A stretch of DNA of 32,979 nt from an uncultured Thiothrix sp. (GCA_902559815.1 CACEJE010000007.1:1-32979); one strand, 5' to 3'. Shown: positions 18,497 through 27,583, counted from the first letter of the stretch. The notes: a model not told the origin generated them from the sequence alone. Translations and numbers: made by a program.

Positions 18497-19668
18497 TATA
18501 TTAACCTATCGTTAAGAAATGAAATTGGATGCATTACTTTAACATTTTCTAAGTTATTTGTATTTATTGCACTAATAAAATTTAAAGAACAACCAACATT
18601 ATATGTAAGTATTATATCAATATTATTTTTATCTAAGAAACTTATTTTTGGATTGATGATTTCTAAAGAATTATTCTTATTATGAAGCAAGTTTTGTGCT
18701 CCAGCACCACAACAATATTTATCGTCAAAAATTGAAACACTTAATTCTGGTACCATTTTTAAAATTTGAATTAGATTTTCAAAATTGATATTTGCTAATC
18801 TTGTTGTACATGGTTTATGAATACATACTTTTAAATAACTTGTTTTAAAATTAGCATTGCTCTTAGTCAATATATTTAAAATATATGATGTAGCGTCTTC
18901 GTAATTTTTATTTGACATAAGGAAAGCACTACAACCGCTTGCGTAGCCGATTATTTTTTTATATTTATTTGTATTAAATTTAGATACTGTATCGTGATAA
19001 TTTTTTAATCCCATAGTCTTTCTGCCGTTATGAAAATCTAGGGAGCCGCAACATTTTATATTTTTTAAAATTTCAGCATTTATATTATTTCTATTTAATA
19101 TATCGATACAGTCTCTACTAACACTTTCTTGAAATATATCTGTAGCACATCCTGTAAAAATTCCAATATTTTTTCTGTTTGTATCATAAGTTTTAAAATT
19201 TATTCTTTTTTTCGTATTAGTTTTAATATATTGAAGATTTTTGAAAATTCCAATTTTTGCTTTATCTAGTCTTACTTTTATTAGTATATTAAAAATTTTT
19301 TTTATAAATATTCTGAAAATATTTTTTGTGAAGAATATTGATAATAGTAATGATTTTATTTTAAAAATTAGTTTTTGTTTATGAAAATATTTATCTCGGG
19401 CTTGAACCATAAGATCATAAAAATTTACTTGAGCTGGGCAAATAGATTCACATGCAAGACACATCGTGCAGGAATTTAAATGTTTTAATGCTGAAGCTGT
19501 TGGTTTTAACTCGCCTTTGTTTAATCCTTCAATAATTGAGATTCTCCCTCTTGGGGATTCAGATTCATTCTTGCTAATTTTATATGTTGGGCAATAGTTT
19601 GTGCACATACCGCACATAGCACAGTTTTCTGGATCGAGCATTTTAATATTAAAATCATTCTTTTTCAT
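18496..19668 (-). CDS. GlcF-like (Fe-S)-binding protein with CCG domains
   Basis: Two 4Fe-4S motifs (CAMCGMCTNYCPTY; CTMCLACESICPAQ) and two CCG motifs (CCGSLDFHNG; CCGAGAQNLL). Confidence 0.85.
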   Translation of the reverse strand: MKKNDFNIKMLDPENCAMCGMCTNYCPTYKISKNESESPRGRISIIEGLNKGELKPTASALKHLNSCTMCLACESICPAQVNFYDLMVQARDKYFHKQKLIFKIKSLLLSIFFTKNIFRIFIKKIFNILIKVRLDKAKIGIFKNLQYIKTNTKKRINFKTYDTNRKNIGIFTGCATDIFQESVSRDCIDILNRNNINAEILKNIKCCGSLDFHNGRKTMGLKNYHDTVSKFNTNKYKKIIGYASGCSAFLMSNKNYEDATSYILNILTKSNANFKTSYLKVCIHKPCTTRLANINFENLIQILKMVPELSVSIFDDKYCCGAGAQNLLHNKNNSLEIINPKISFLDKNNIDIILTYNVGCSLNFISAINTNNLENVKVMHPISFLNDRLI

Positions 19669-19695
19669 GTTTTTTAACTATAAAGAGAAATAATG

Positions 19696-19724
19696 TTGAC
19701 ATATATATAATAATATCATAAAAT
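19696..19724 (+). promoter_or_regulatory. Sigma70-type promoter for candidate sRNA
   Basis: TTGACA (19696-19701), exactly 17 nt, TAAAAT (19719-19724). Confidence 0.55.
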
Positions 19725-19730
19725 ACTTAT

Positions 19731-19799
19731 ATATTAATTTTCCTCCAACCACTACAAAGTGGTACTTAAAAAGGTGCAGACTTCTGTGCCTTTTTTTTT
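19731..19799 (+). ncRNA. Candidate trans-acting small RNA with UCCUCC motif and intrinsic terminator
   Basis: Predicted AUAUUAAUUUUCCUCCAACCACUACAAAGUGGUACUUAAAAAGGUGCAGACUUCUGUGCC-U9; hairpin ACCACU-ACAA-AGUGGU, terminator stem at 19771-19792 then T9; promoter upstream; no ORF on this strand. Confidence 0.5.
19771..19799 (+). terminator. Rho-independent terminator (T9 on plus strand; also A/T-tailed on minus, may serve the S24 gene)
   Basis: AAGGTGCAGACTTCTGTGCC followed by TTTTTTTTT; stem includes two G-U wobbles. Confidence 0.65.
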
Positions 19800-20142
19800 A
19801 CTCGTATCTTTTATGATATTTTCTTCTTTTTCCTGATCTTTGAGTGATAACACCAAGGATAGAGCTCATATCTTTGATTTCTATATCTTGATATTCAGAA
19901 TTTAAAGCCTTAAGAACCTTTTCATTAAGGTAGATTTGTCTAACAATAATGCTTTTACTGGTTTCATAAAGGACATAATCCCCTGTTTTTGGGGAAGCAC
20001 TAGGATCAACTATTATAATGTTATCCACCTCAAATTCAGGCTCCATACTTGTATCAAGTATTCTTAGAGCAAATGGCTCGCTTGCAGAGCAATTTTCTCC
20101 ATTATTCTCAATATTTATAGGTATTTCTTTTATTTTGCTCAT
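19798..20142 (-). CDS. Stand-alone S24 (LexA/UmuD-like) peptidase-fold protein without HTH
   Basis: ALRILDTSMEPEFEVDNIIIVDPS...GDYVLYE...IIVRQIYLNEKVLKALNSEYQDI; only the C-terminal LexA-like domain present. Confidence 0.8.
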   Translation of the reverse strand: MSKIKEIPINIENNGENCSASEPFALRILDTSMEPEFEVDNIIIVDPSASPKTGDYVLYETSKSIIVRQIYLNEKVLKALNSEYQDIEIKDMSSILGVITQRSGKRRKYHKRYE

Positions 20143-20299
20143 TATCGGTATATTTTAGCTTTTTTTTACAATTTAAGGTTATTTAATTTAGGTGAATTTT
20201 TCCTATATTATGCCTAGATTGTATTGAAATAGGGCATAAATACGTCTTCAATTAACTCAAATTTACCCACAGCTTATACCCAGAATAAACAATGGTTAA

Positions 20300-20315
20300 A
20301 CACAGTATATAGTGC
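20300..20315. promoter_or_regulatory. NrdR box 1 (ACACAGTATATAGTGC)
   Basis: Close match to the remembered NrdR consensus acaCwAtATaTwGtgt. Confidence 0.75.
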
Positions 20316-20331
20316 TTGACTATCATACTAA

Positions 20332-20347
20332 ACACATCTTATAGTAG
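20332..20347. promoter_or_regulatory. NrdR box 2, weaker (ACACATCTTATAGTAG)
   Basis: Partial match, starts 32 bp after box 1; a TTGACT -35-like element (20316-20321) lies between boxes and the -10-like TTATAG falls inside box 2. Confidence 0.6.
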
Positions 20348-20393
20348 TATTAATAAAAAATTATATAAATAATAATAATATATTGGAAGGAAA

Positions 20394-23267
20394 ATGAATA
20401 ATAATGAGTCAGATTTAGGTCTAGGTATTTCTTCAGTATCACCAGGTACGCCTGCTGAGATCCAAAGCTCAAAAAATATTGGTGAGCTAAATATTACTGC
20501 GCCTGGGAAGTATAGGGTTGTAAGAAGAAATGGCAGTATGGCCTCCTTTGATATAGATAAAATATCCGTCGCTATGACAAAAGCATTTCTCGCAGTTGAA
20601 GGAAATCAAGCGGCGGCTTCATCCAGAATTCATGAGACAGTTGCTGACCTTAGCAAGGATGTTTTAAATGGCCTCGTAAGACATATGCCGGATGGCGGAA
20701 CATTTTATATTGAAGATATTCAAGATCAAGTTGAACTGGCCTTAATGAGAGGAGGTCATCAAAAAGTTGCAAGATCATATGTTTTATATAGAGAACAAAG
20801 AAATTTAGATAGAGAAGATGAGCTAACAGTAAATAATGAAAAGCCTAAAGATATTTTTGTTACAGCAAATAGTGAAGCGAGTGAAGATTCTTTTGACGCC
20901 AATAGAATTAATACAATTATTAGTGAAGCTTGCTCTGATATAGATGATGTATCTCCTGAGCCTATAAAACTTGAATTGCAAAAAAATATTTATGATGGTA
21001 TATCACAGAAAGATACATCAATAGCACTATTGATGTCGTCTAGAGTATTAATAGAGAAAGAGCCAAATTATACGTATGTTACAGCTAGGTTATTGCTTGA
21101 TAATCTTAGAACTGAAGCTTTAAGTTTTATTTATGGAGAAGAATTATCTGCAACTGCCTCACAAATGAAAGATGTATATAGTGACTATTTTAAAAAATAC
21201 ATTTCAAAGGCTTCTGAATTAGAATTATTAGATAAAGAATTAATTGGTAAATATGACTTAGATATTTTAGCGGGCGCTTTAGATTCAGATAGGGACTTAC
21301 AGTTTACTTATCTTGGTTTGCAAACGCTTTATGATAGGTACTTTATCCAATCAGATGATACAAAAATCGAGTTACCTCAAGCATTTTTTATGAGAGTAGC
21401 GATGGGCCTTGCAAATAATGAAGAAAATAAAGAGGACAAGGCTATAGAATTTTATCGTTTACTTTCATCTTTTGATTTTATGAGCTCAACACCAACGCTG
21501 TTTAATTCAGCCACACTCCGCCCGCAGCTCTCATCTTGTTATCTAAGCACTATACCTGATGATCTGCGCGGTATTTTCGACGGTATTACTGATGATGCAA
21601 TGCTTTCTAAATTTGCTGGAGGCTTAGGCAATGATTGGTCAAGAGTCAGAAGCATGGGAACGCATATAAAAGGTACTAATGGCAAATCTCAAGGAATTGT
21701 TCCTTTTTTGAAAGTTGCTAATGATACTGCAGTAGCTGTAAATCAAGGAGGTAAAAGAAAAGGTGCGATGTGTGCATACCTAGAAACTTGGCATCTAGAC
21801 ATAGAAGAATTTTTAGATTTACGTAAAAACACGGGCGATGACAGAAGAAGAACGCATGATATGAATACAGCAAACTGGATACCTGATTTGTTTATGAAAA
21901 GGGTTGTAGAGGAGAAATCTTGGACTTTATTTTCGCCCGATGAAGTCCCTGAGCTTCATGAAATATCTGGTAAAGCCTTTGAAGAAAAGTATATAAATTA
22001 CGAAAAGCAAGCCCAAGATGGCAAGATAAAAAAATATAAAGAAATTCCAGCCTTGGATTTGTGGAAAAAGATGCTCGGAATGCTTTTTGAAACAGGACAT
22101 CCTTGGGTAACTTTTAAAGATCCTTGTAATATTAGGTCACCACAATCTCACGCTGGTGTTGTTCATTCATCTAATCTTTGCACGGAAATAACATTAAATA
22201 CATCTGATGAAGAAATAGCTGTTTGTAATTTGGGTTCTGTAAATATTGCAGCTCATGTAGACGAAAACGGAATAATGGTTGAAAAGTTAGAGTCTACTAT
22301 TAATACAGCAATGAGAATGTTAGATAATGTTATAGATTATAATTATTACAGTGTTGATAAGGCAAAAAATTCAAATGCAAAGCACAGACCTGTTGGACTT
22401 GGTTTGATGGGTTTCCAAGATGCTTTATATAAGTTATCTATACCATACTCAAGTGATGAAGCAGTTAGTTTTGCAGATGAATCTATGGAATATATAAGTT
22501 ATTTTGCTATTAAAGCCTCAACTGACTTGGCAGAGGAAAGAGGTACCTACGAAACTTATAATGGCTCACTATGGTCACAAGGCATACTGCCAATTGACTC
22601 TATACATTTACTAGAACAAGAAAGGCAAAAATATATTTCTGTAGATAAGTCTAAAAAATTAGATTGGAATAAATTAAGAGAAAGAGTAAGAACAGTTGGA
22701 ATGAGAAATTCAAACACCATGGCTATTGCACCTACCGCAACCATCTCAAATATTACTGGTGTGACTCAAAGTATTGAACCTACCTATCAAAACTTGTATG
22801 TAAAATCAAATTTATCGGGAGAATTTACAGTAATTAATTTGTTATTGGTAAATGATTTAAAGAAAGAGGGGTTATGGGATGAAGTTATGATTAACGATTT
22901 AAAATATTATGATGGAAGTTTGAAATCTATAGATAGAATTCCACAAAAGATAAAAGATTTATATGCAACAGCTTTTGAGTTAGACGCAAGATGGTTAATT
23001 GAGGCAGCATCAAGACGTCAAAAATGGATAGACCAAGGGCAATCTTTAAATTTATATATGGCCGAACCATCAGGGCCAAAATTAGATAATCTTTATAAAT
23101 TAGCCTGGGTTAGAGGGCTAAAGACTACTTATTACTTAAGAACCATGGGAGCAACCCACGTTGAAAAAAGCACAATGGCGGACGGTAAATTAAATGCCGT
23201 TAATAGTGAAAAACAAACAGCTAATGTCTGTTCAATTTTAGACCCTGACTGTGAAGCTTGTCAGTAA
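20394..23267 (+). CDS. nrdA: Class Ia ribonucleotide reductase alpha subunit with two N-terminal ATP-cone-like segments
   Basis: 957 aa; ATP-cone VVRRNGSMASFDIDKIS; NLCTEITLNT; FYMAEPS-like LYMAEPSGPKLDNLYKLAW; C-terminal redox tail CSILDPDCEACQ. Confidence 0.95.
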   Translation: MNNNESDLGLGISSVSPGTPAEIQSSKNIGELNITAPGKYRVVRRNGSMASFDIDKISVAMTKAFLAVEGNQAAASSRIHETVADLSKDVLNGLVRHMPDGGTFYIEDIQDQVELALMRGGHQKVARSYVLYREQRNLDREDELTVNNEKPKDIFVTANSEASEDSFDANRINTIISEACSDIDDVSPEPIKLELQKNIYDGISQKDTSIALLMSSRVLIEKEPNYTYVTARLLLDNLRTEALSFIYGEELSATASQMKDVYSDYFKKYISKASELELLDKELIGKYDLDILAGALDSDRDLQFTYLGLQTLYDRYFIQSDDTKIELPQAFFMRVAMGLANNEENKEDKAIEFYRLLSSFDFMSSTPTLFNSATLRPQLSSCYLSTIPDDLRGIFDGITDDAMLSKFAGGLGNDWSRVRSMGTHIKGTNGKSQGIVPFLKVANDTAVAVNQGGKRKGAMCAYLETWHLDIEEFLDLRKNTGDDRRRTHDMNTANWIPDLFMKRVVEEKSWTLFSPDEVPELHEISGKAFEEKYINYEKQAQDGKIKKYKEIPALDLWKKMLGMLFETGHPWVTFKDPCNIRSPQSHAGVVHSSNLCTEITLNTSDEEIAVCNLGSVNIAAHVDENGIMVEKLESTINTAMRMLDNVIDYNYYSVDKAKNSNAKHRPVGLGLMGFQDALYKLSIPYSSDEAVSFADESMEYISYFAIKASTDLAEERGTYETYNGSLWSQGILPIDSIHLLEQERQKYISVDKSKKLDWNKLRERVRTVGMRNSNTMAIAPTATISNITGVTQSIEPTYQNLYVKSNLSGEFTVINLLLVNDLKKEGLWDEVMINDLKYYDGSLKSIDRIPQKIKDLYATAFELDARWLIEAASRRQKWIDQGQSLNLYMAEPSGPKLDNLYKLAWVRGLKTTYYLRTMGATHVEKSTMADGKLNAVNSEKQTANVCSILDPDCEACQ

Positions 23268-23281
23268 AATAGGAGTATAAT

Positions 23282-24442
23282 ATGTCATCATTATGGGACG
23301 ATCCGATAGCGCAAACTGTAGAACCTGTTGAAGAGATACAGGCCGAAAATAAACCTTCTGTCAAAAATGAAGACTCAAATCAATCTGAAACAGGATTGAC
23401 TGGTTTTGAGGATATAGAAACTGGCGCAGAAAGAATTCAAGTTGATGATAAAAAGATTATTAATTGTAGAGCTGATTTAAATCAGTTAGTTCCATTTAAA
23501 TATGATTGGGCTTGGAGTAAATATCTTTCCGCATGCAATAATCATTGGATGCCCCAAGAGGTTAATATGACTGCAGACATTGCTTTATGGAAAAGCAATG
23601 ATGGTCTAACTGACGATGAAAGAATGGTCATAGAAAGAAATTTAGGTTTTTTTTCAACCGCAGATTCTTTGGTTGCAAACAATTTAGTTTTAGCTGTATA
23701 CAAGCACATTACTAATCCAGAGTGCAGACAATATTTATTAAGACAGGCTTTCGAGGAGGCTATACATACCCATGCTTATCAATATTGTATTGAATCTCTT
23801 GGGATGGACGAAAGTAGATTATTTAACATGTATCGTGAGATACCATCAGTTGCAACAAAAGCTCAATGGGCTTTACCGTATACTCAAAGTTTAGGTGATA
23901 TAAATTTTAAAACAGGAACTCCTGAGAATGACCAAAGACTTCTTAGAGACTTAATAGCATTCTACGTAGTATTTGAAGGAATATTCTTTTATGTTGGGTT
24001 TACACAAATTCTCTCTATGGGAAGAAGAAATAAAATGACTGGGGTTGCAGAGCAATTTCAATACATCTTAAGAGATGAGTCAATGCACATGAATTTTGGG
24101 ATAGATGTGATAAACCAAATTAAATACGAAAATCCACATTTATGGACAGATGACTTTAAGAAAGACATGACTAAATTAGTTCTAGAGGGTGTTGAATTAG
24201 AAACAAAATATGCTTATGACACAATGCCAAGGGGAATTTTAGGATTAAATGCACCTATGTTTGAACAGTATTTGCAATATATAGCTAATAGAAGGTTAAC
24301 ACAAATTGGTCTTCCGGAGGAATTCAAAAATGTTCAAAATCCGTTTCCTTGGATGTCAGAGGTATTAGATCTTAAGAAAGAAAAGAATTTTTTTGAAACT
24401 AGAGTAACCGAGTATCAAACTGGCGGAGCTCTAAACTGGTAA
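23282..24442 (+). CDS. nrdB: Class Ia ribonucleotide reductase beta subunit
   Basis: [12 protein letters not shown] (Glu/His ligands and radical-Tyr position) and [12 protein letters not shown] ligand motif. Confidence 0.95.
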   Translation: MSSLWDDPIAQTVEPVEEIQAENKPSVKNEDSNQSETGLTGFEDIETGAERIQVDDKKIINCRADLNQLVPFKYDWAWSKYLSACNNHWMPQEVNMTADIALWKSNDGLTDDERMVIERNLGFFSTADSLVANNLVLAVYKHITNPECRQYLLRQAFEEAIHTHAYQYCIESLGMDESRLFNMYREIPSVATKAQWALPYTQSLGDINFKTGTPENDQRLLRDLIAFYVVFEGIFFYVGFTQILSMGRRNKMTGVAEQFQYILRDESMHMNFGIDVINQIKYENPHLWTDDFKKDMTKLVLEGVELETKYAYDTMPRGILGLNAPMFEQYLQYIANRRLTQIGLPEEFKNVQNPFPWMSEVLDLKKEKNFFETRVTEYQTGGALNW

Positions 24443-24472
24443 AGGTTTTTGTCTGACTCCTAGATGATCCCT

Positions 24473-24496
24473 AGCAATGGACTGCTTTTTTTTTAT
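24473..24496 (+). terminator. Possible weak intrinsic terminator after nrdB
   Basis: AGCA-ATGGAC-TGCT followed by a long T-tract; stem only 4 bp. Confidence 0.35.
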
Positions 24497-24514
24497 TATG
24501 AATTAAGGTAGGTT

Positions 24515-25264
24515 ATGCCAAAAATTGATTTAGAATCTAGGTTTTATAATTTTTGCACAAAAGTAAATGATAGTTTATTTTTTCAATTATTTTCTTTGAC
24601 AGTTATTATATTTGTGTCAATTGTAATTGGAACGTCAATCTCCACTTATGAAATTTTTTCTAAAGATCAGCTTTATCTGATAAAAATAATCTGCTCTTGT
24701 TACTTTGTTTTTGAGATAGCAGTAAGATATTTTGGTCATAGTGTATGGGACAGTAGGTCAATAGTTGGAGATAAATTTTCCTATATAGGGATTTATATTG
24801 ACGCATTTATAATTTTTATTTCCTTTTTACCATTTACTTCTATTTCTAATCTAGTCGTATTAAGACTATTTCGAATTCTATCGCAACCACAAATTACAAA
24901 GCTTGTACCCAAAATTGCAATATCAAATTTCTCAATAATAATAGATACGGGCATAAAAATACTTTATGTAGCAGGCATAATTGTTGTTTTAACCTATGTT
25001 TATTCAGTTATAGGAGTTGCTTTATACAGTGAAACGCATCCAGCTGAGTGGGGAAATCTTGGGAATGCAGTTTTAAGTCTCATAGCTATTTTATTAAATA
25101 ATGATGCGCTAACTTTCTTTCTTTTCCCGTTACTTGAGGAACATCCTCAATCGTGGATTTTTGTTTTAAGCTTTTTGTTTATAGGTAATCTGACTATTTT
25201 AAATCTAATCATAGCAATATTAATTGATTTATTAAAAACAAAAGATGATAAACAAGAAATATAA
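24515..25264 (+). CDS. Voltage-gated-like ion transport protein (VIC superfamily), divergent
   Basis: 249 aa polytopic; S4-like LVVLRLFRILSQPQITKLVPKI; pore-like region NAVLSLIAILLNNDALT and a terminal S6-like helix. Confidence 0.7.
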   Translation: MPKIDLESRFYNFCTKVNDSLFFQLFSLTVIIFVSIVIGTSISTYEIFSKDQLYLIKIICSCYFVFEIAVRYFGHSVWDSRSIVGDKFSYIGIYIDAFIIFISFLPFTSISNLVVLRLFRILSQPQITKLVPKIAISNFSIIIDTGIKILYVAGIIVVLTYVYSVIGVALYSETHPAEWGNLGNAVLSLIAILLNNDALTFFLFPLLEEHPQSWIFVLSFLFIGNLTILNLIIAILIDLLKTKDDKQEI

Positions 25265-25269
25265 ATTAA

Positions 25270-26223
25270 TTATTTAAATTTTATTCTCTTAATTTCAAAA
25301 CCGTATTGTTTTTCTAATAAATTTAGAACGCCTTTTTCACCTAACAAGTGAAGCGCACCAACGCATACAAAAGTTCCACCTTGGCCTTTAAATCTATCTA
25401 ATCCATAAAGAAATGGTAAATTCATATAATGCGCCATAACTATGTTTCTTATATAAACTGAATGTTTTAGGTACACTTGAAGGTGCTGATTTTTCTTGTA
25501 ATCACTCTTATCAACAAAGCTAGTACTTGCGTCCATTAAACTTTGAAGATCTTCTTCAAGATATGCATCAACCATATCATCTAAAGTTTTTTGTATATTC
25601 GGAAAATATTCTATCTTGGATTTTAAAAGCTCAACTTGTGAATCCATTGGCATTGCATAAAAAGCGGCTAATAGCTCCTCTGGTGATTCTATTTGATATA
25701 TTTCTTTTTCTTGAATACTAGCAAGGTCAAGTAATTTGTGATCAACAATAGGTCCTGAGTGCTTAGATTTTGCAGCAATACTAAACATTGCAGCCCACGG
25801 TTTTATTTTTGTAGCATATTCTTTATTTACACCATTTTTGGTTAATATTTGATAAACGTCATTTGCTGTTTTTTCACCTGCAACATCAGCTAATGTTTTT
25901 TTGCCTTCAAACATCATTTTCTTTTTTATATTTTCAAAACCGTGATAAGGATTCCATAAGTGACTACTTGGAAATGCTTCAATAGAATAACCTACTGAGT
26001 TATCAAATATATCCATAACCTTTTTATTAATTCTAGTGACTTTTTCGTCATTCATATGAATAGTGCCGTAGATATGTCCAAGAACTTCTCCATTTTTACT
26101 TACTTGCCAAAATATACCTTCAGTATATGGTTGTTTGTTATAAGCAAACATTGCTGCAAACATAACAGCTATTATTATAACTACGTGTAAAAATTTTATT
26201 TTCTGGAGATTTTTATATATCAT
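25270..26223 (-). CDS. TraB/GumN family protein
   Basis: EVLGHIYGTIHMNDEKV N-terminal motif and TFVCVGALHLLGEKGVLNLLEKQGF-like C-terminus; N-terminal membrane anchor. Confidence 0.88.
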   Translation of the reverse strand: MIYKNLQKIKFLHVVIIIAVMFAAMFAYNKQPYTEGIFWQVSKNGEVLGHIYGTIHMNDEKVTRINKKVMDIFDNSVGYSIEAFPSSHLWNPYHGFENIKKKMMFEGKKTLADVAGEKTANDVYQILTKNGVNKEYATKIKPWAAMFSIAAKSKHSGPIVDHKLLDLASIQEKEIYQIESPEELLAAFYAMPMDSQVELLKSKIEYFPNIQKTLDDMVDAYLEEDLQSLMDASTSFVDKSDYKKNQHLQVYLKHSVYIRNIVMAHYMNLPFLYGLDRFKGQGGTFVCVGALHLLGEKGVLNLLEKQYGFEIKRIKFK

Positions 26224-26269
26224 TATTTTATCCTTATTGTTCTTTGATCTTGTCTAATCCTACCATAAA

Positions 26270-26302
26270 AAAACGCCCTTTTTACAGGGCGTTTTGTATT
26301 AC
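26270..26302 (-). terminator. Rho-independent terminator of the AlkB-like gene
   Basis: Perfect 10-bp stem AAAACGCCCT-TTTTAC-AGGGCGTTTT with A/T tails on both sides. Confidence 0.85.
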
Positions 26303-26325
26303 TTAAAGATTAATTTTTTAAAAAA

Positions 26326-27477
26326 TTAACCTGTGTAACCAGCGATTTTATTCATTTCGCTAGCTATTTTTAGTTCACCTTCTGAAGCTTCCTCATTATC
26401 CCATTTTGCAAGTTGCTTATTCATATAAGCATGGAATAAAGGTGGTACTAATGCCATTGCGAATAATGTGAAATAACCATTACCACAATTTGGGGCGCCC
26501 ACTTCATCTAATTCCCAGAAGTGTGTTTCACCTCTGTCATGATGGTCAGCTTGTCTTCCAATTTCGATAAAGAACCAGCTTGTGAATAATGTTGAATTAT
26601 CCCAGCTATGTCTGTAGTCGATTGGCGAACCTGTTTCTCTGATTAAGCCGTAATGCTCTAAGTAGTTTAATGCTTCTAACTCAAAGTTAGAGATTAACCA
26701 AATTAGTGCCATACATGCGATTCCTGTCCAAGCACCTGCATACCAGAATAAAGCGATTGTAGGTAATGACATTGCATAACCTCTAATCCATCTGTTTTGC
26801 CATGAAAGGAAAGGTACTCCTAATCTTTTTAGACGTTGTTTTTCCATTGTGTACAAGAACTTACTTTGCCCAAAATGTGACTTAGGTAAATGTGCATATA
26901 TACTTCTTCCTCTTGGAGCTGTAGCAGGATCATTTTCGCATCCTAACTCTAAGTGATGATTGTATACGTGTGCATAACAGAAATGAGCTGATCCACTAAG
27001 AGCCATCATCCATCTTGCAATGATGAAACTAAAGCCTTTAGTATGAGCTAACTCGTGTCCATAAATGATACCAATACCTGCAAAGATACCTGAAGAAACA
27101 ACTGCACCTACAAGTTGCGCTCCTGTTATACCTGTGTAATAGGTCATTCCTAAGAATGAAGCTGTTGCACCAGTATACTCAATACCGTTTACATATTGGA
27201 AAATTCTCCAAGCAATTGCTATTTGTATCATAACAAATACAGCTAACATTGCGTACATTGTGATGTTTAACAATGTTGGGTTTCCATTTGTATCACCATT
27301 TTCGTCAAAACCAGCACCCATTGTTTGAGCAGGTGTAATAGTGTCAACAATAATACCAACACCAAGTAAAACTACTCCTGTCCATACCCAAGGTCCACCA
27401 GCTATTACACCAAAAAGCGATGCAAAGATTAAAAGTGGTGCTAAATAATATCTAGCGTTTATTAAAAATTTTTTCAT
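26326..27477 (-). CDS. AlkB-like membrane diiron monooxygenase (alkane hydroxylase / fatty-acid desaturase superfamily)
   Basis: His boxes HELAHTK, HVYNHHLELG, GRQADHHDRGETH and NYLEHYGLIRE; polytopic; strong SD AAGGAGG. Confidence 0.85.
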   Translation of the reverse strand: MKKFLINARYYLAPLLIFASLFGVIAGGPWVWTGVVLLGVGIIVDTITPAQTMGAGFDENGDTNGNPTLLNITMYAMLAVFVMIQIAIAWRIFQYVNGIEYTGATASFLGMTYYTGITGAQLVGAVVSSGIFAGIGIIYGHELAHTKGFSFIIARWMMALSGSAHFCYAHVYNHHLELGCENDPATAPRGRSIYAHLPKSHFGQSKFLYTMEKQRLKRLGVPFLSWQNRWIRGYAMSLPTIALFWYAGAWTGIACMALIWLISNFELEALNYLEHYGLIRETGSPIDYRHSWDNSTLFTSWFFIEIGRQADHHDRGETHFWELDEVGAPNCGNGYFTLFAMALVPPLFHAYMNKQLAKWDNEEASEGELKIASEMNKIAGYTG

Positions 27478-27515
27478 TTCGTCCTCCTTACAGAATGAAT
27501 GAAAACTACCAGATC

Positions 27516-27521
27516 AGTATA
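27516..27521 (-). promoter_or_regulatory. Probable -10 element of the AlkB-like gene (TATACT on minus strand)
   Basis: TATACT with no good -35 17 nt upstream, consistent with an activated promoter. Confidence 0.4.
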
Positions 27522-27568
27522 ACAAAAGTGCAATGAAAGAAAATACTTTTTTAACTTTTTGATAACCA

Positions 27569-27583
27569 ATTGTTATGGACAAT
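27569..27583. promoter_or_regulatory. Candidate operator ATTGT-N5-ACAAT in the alkB-like/merR divergent region
   Basis: Perfect 5-bp inverted repeat (ATTGTTATGGACAAT) upstream of the alkB-like promoter. Confidence 0.35.

Noticed and set aside
19696-19724. Fur box in the candidate sRNA promoter (RyhB/PrrF-like sRNA)
   Set aside because: ATATATATAATAATATCAT is only AT-rich; too far from GATAATGATAATCATTATC.
20263-20271. TTACCCACA resembling a DnaA box upstream of nrdA
   Set aside because: One mismatch to TTWTNCACA and single copy; not enough to call.
26326-27477. Alkane-degradation cluster
   Set aside because: Single AlkB-like gene with altered His box and no rubredoxin or downstream oxidation genes in the window.
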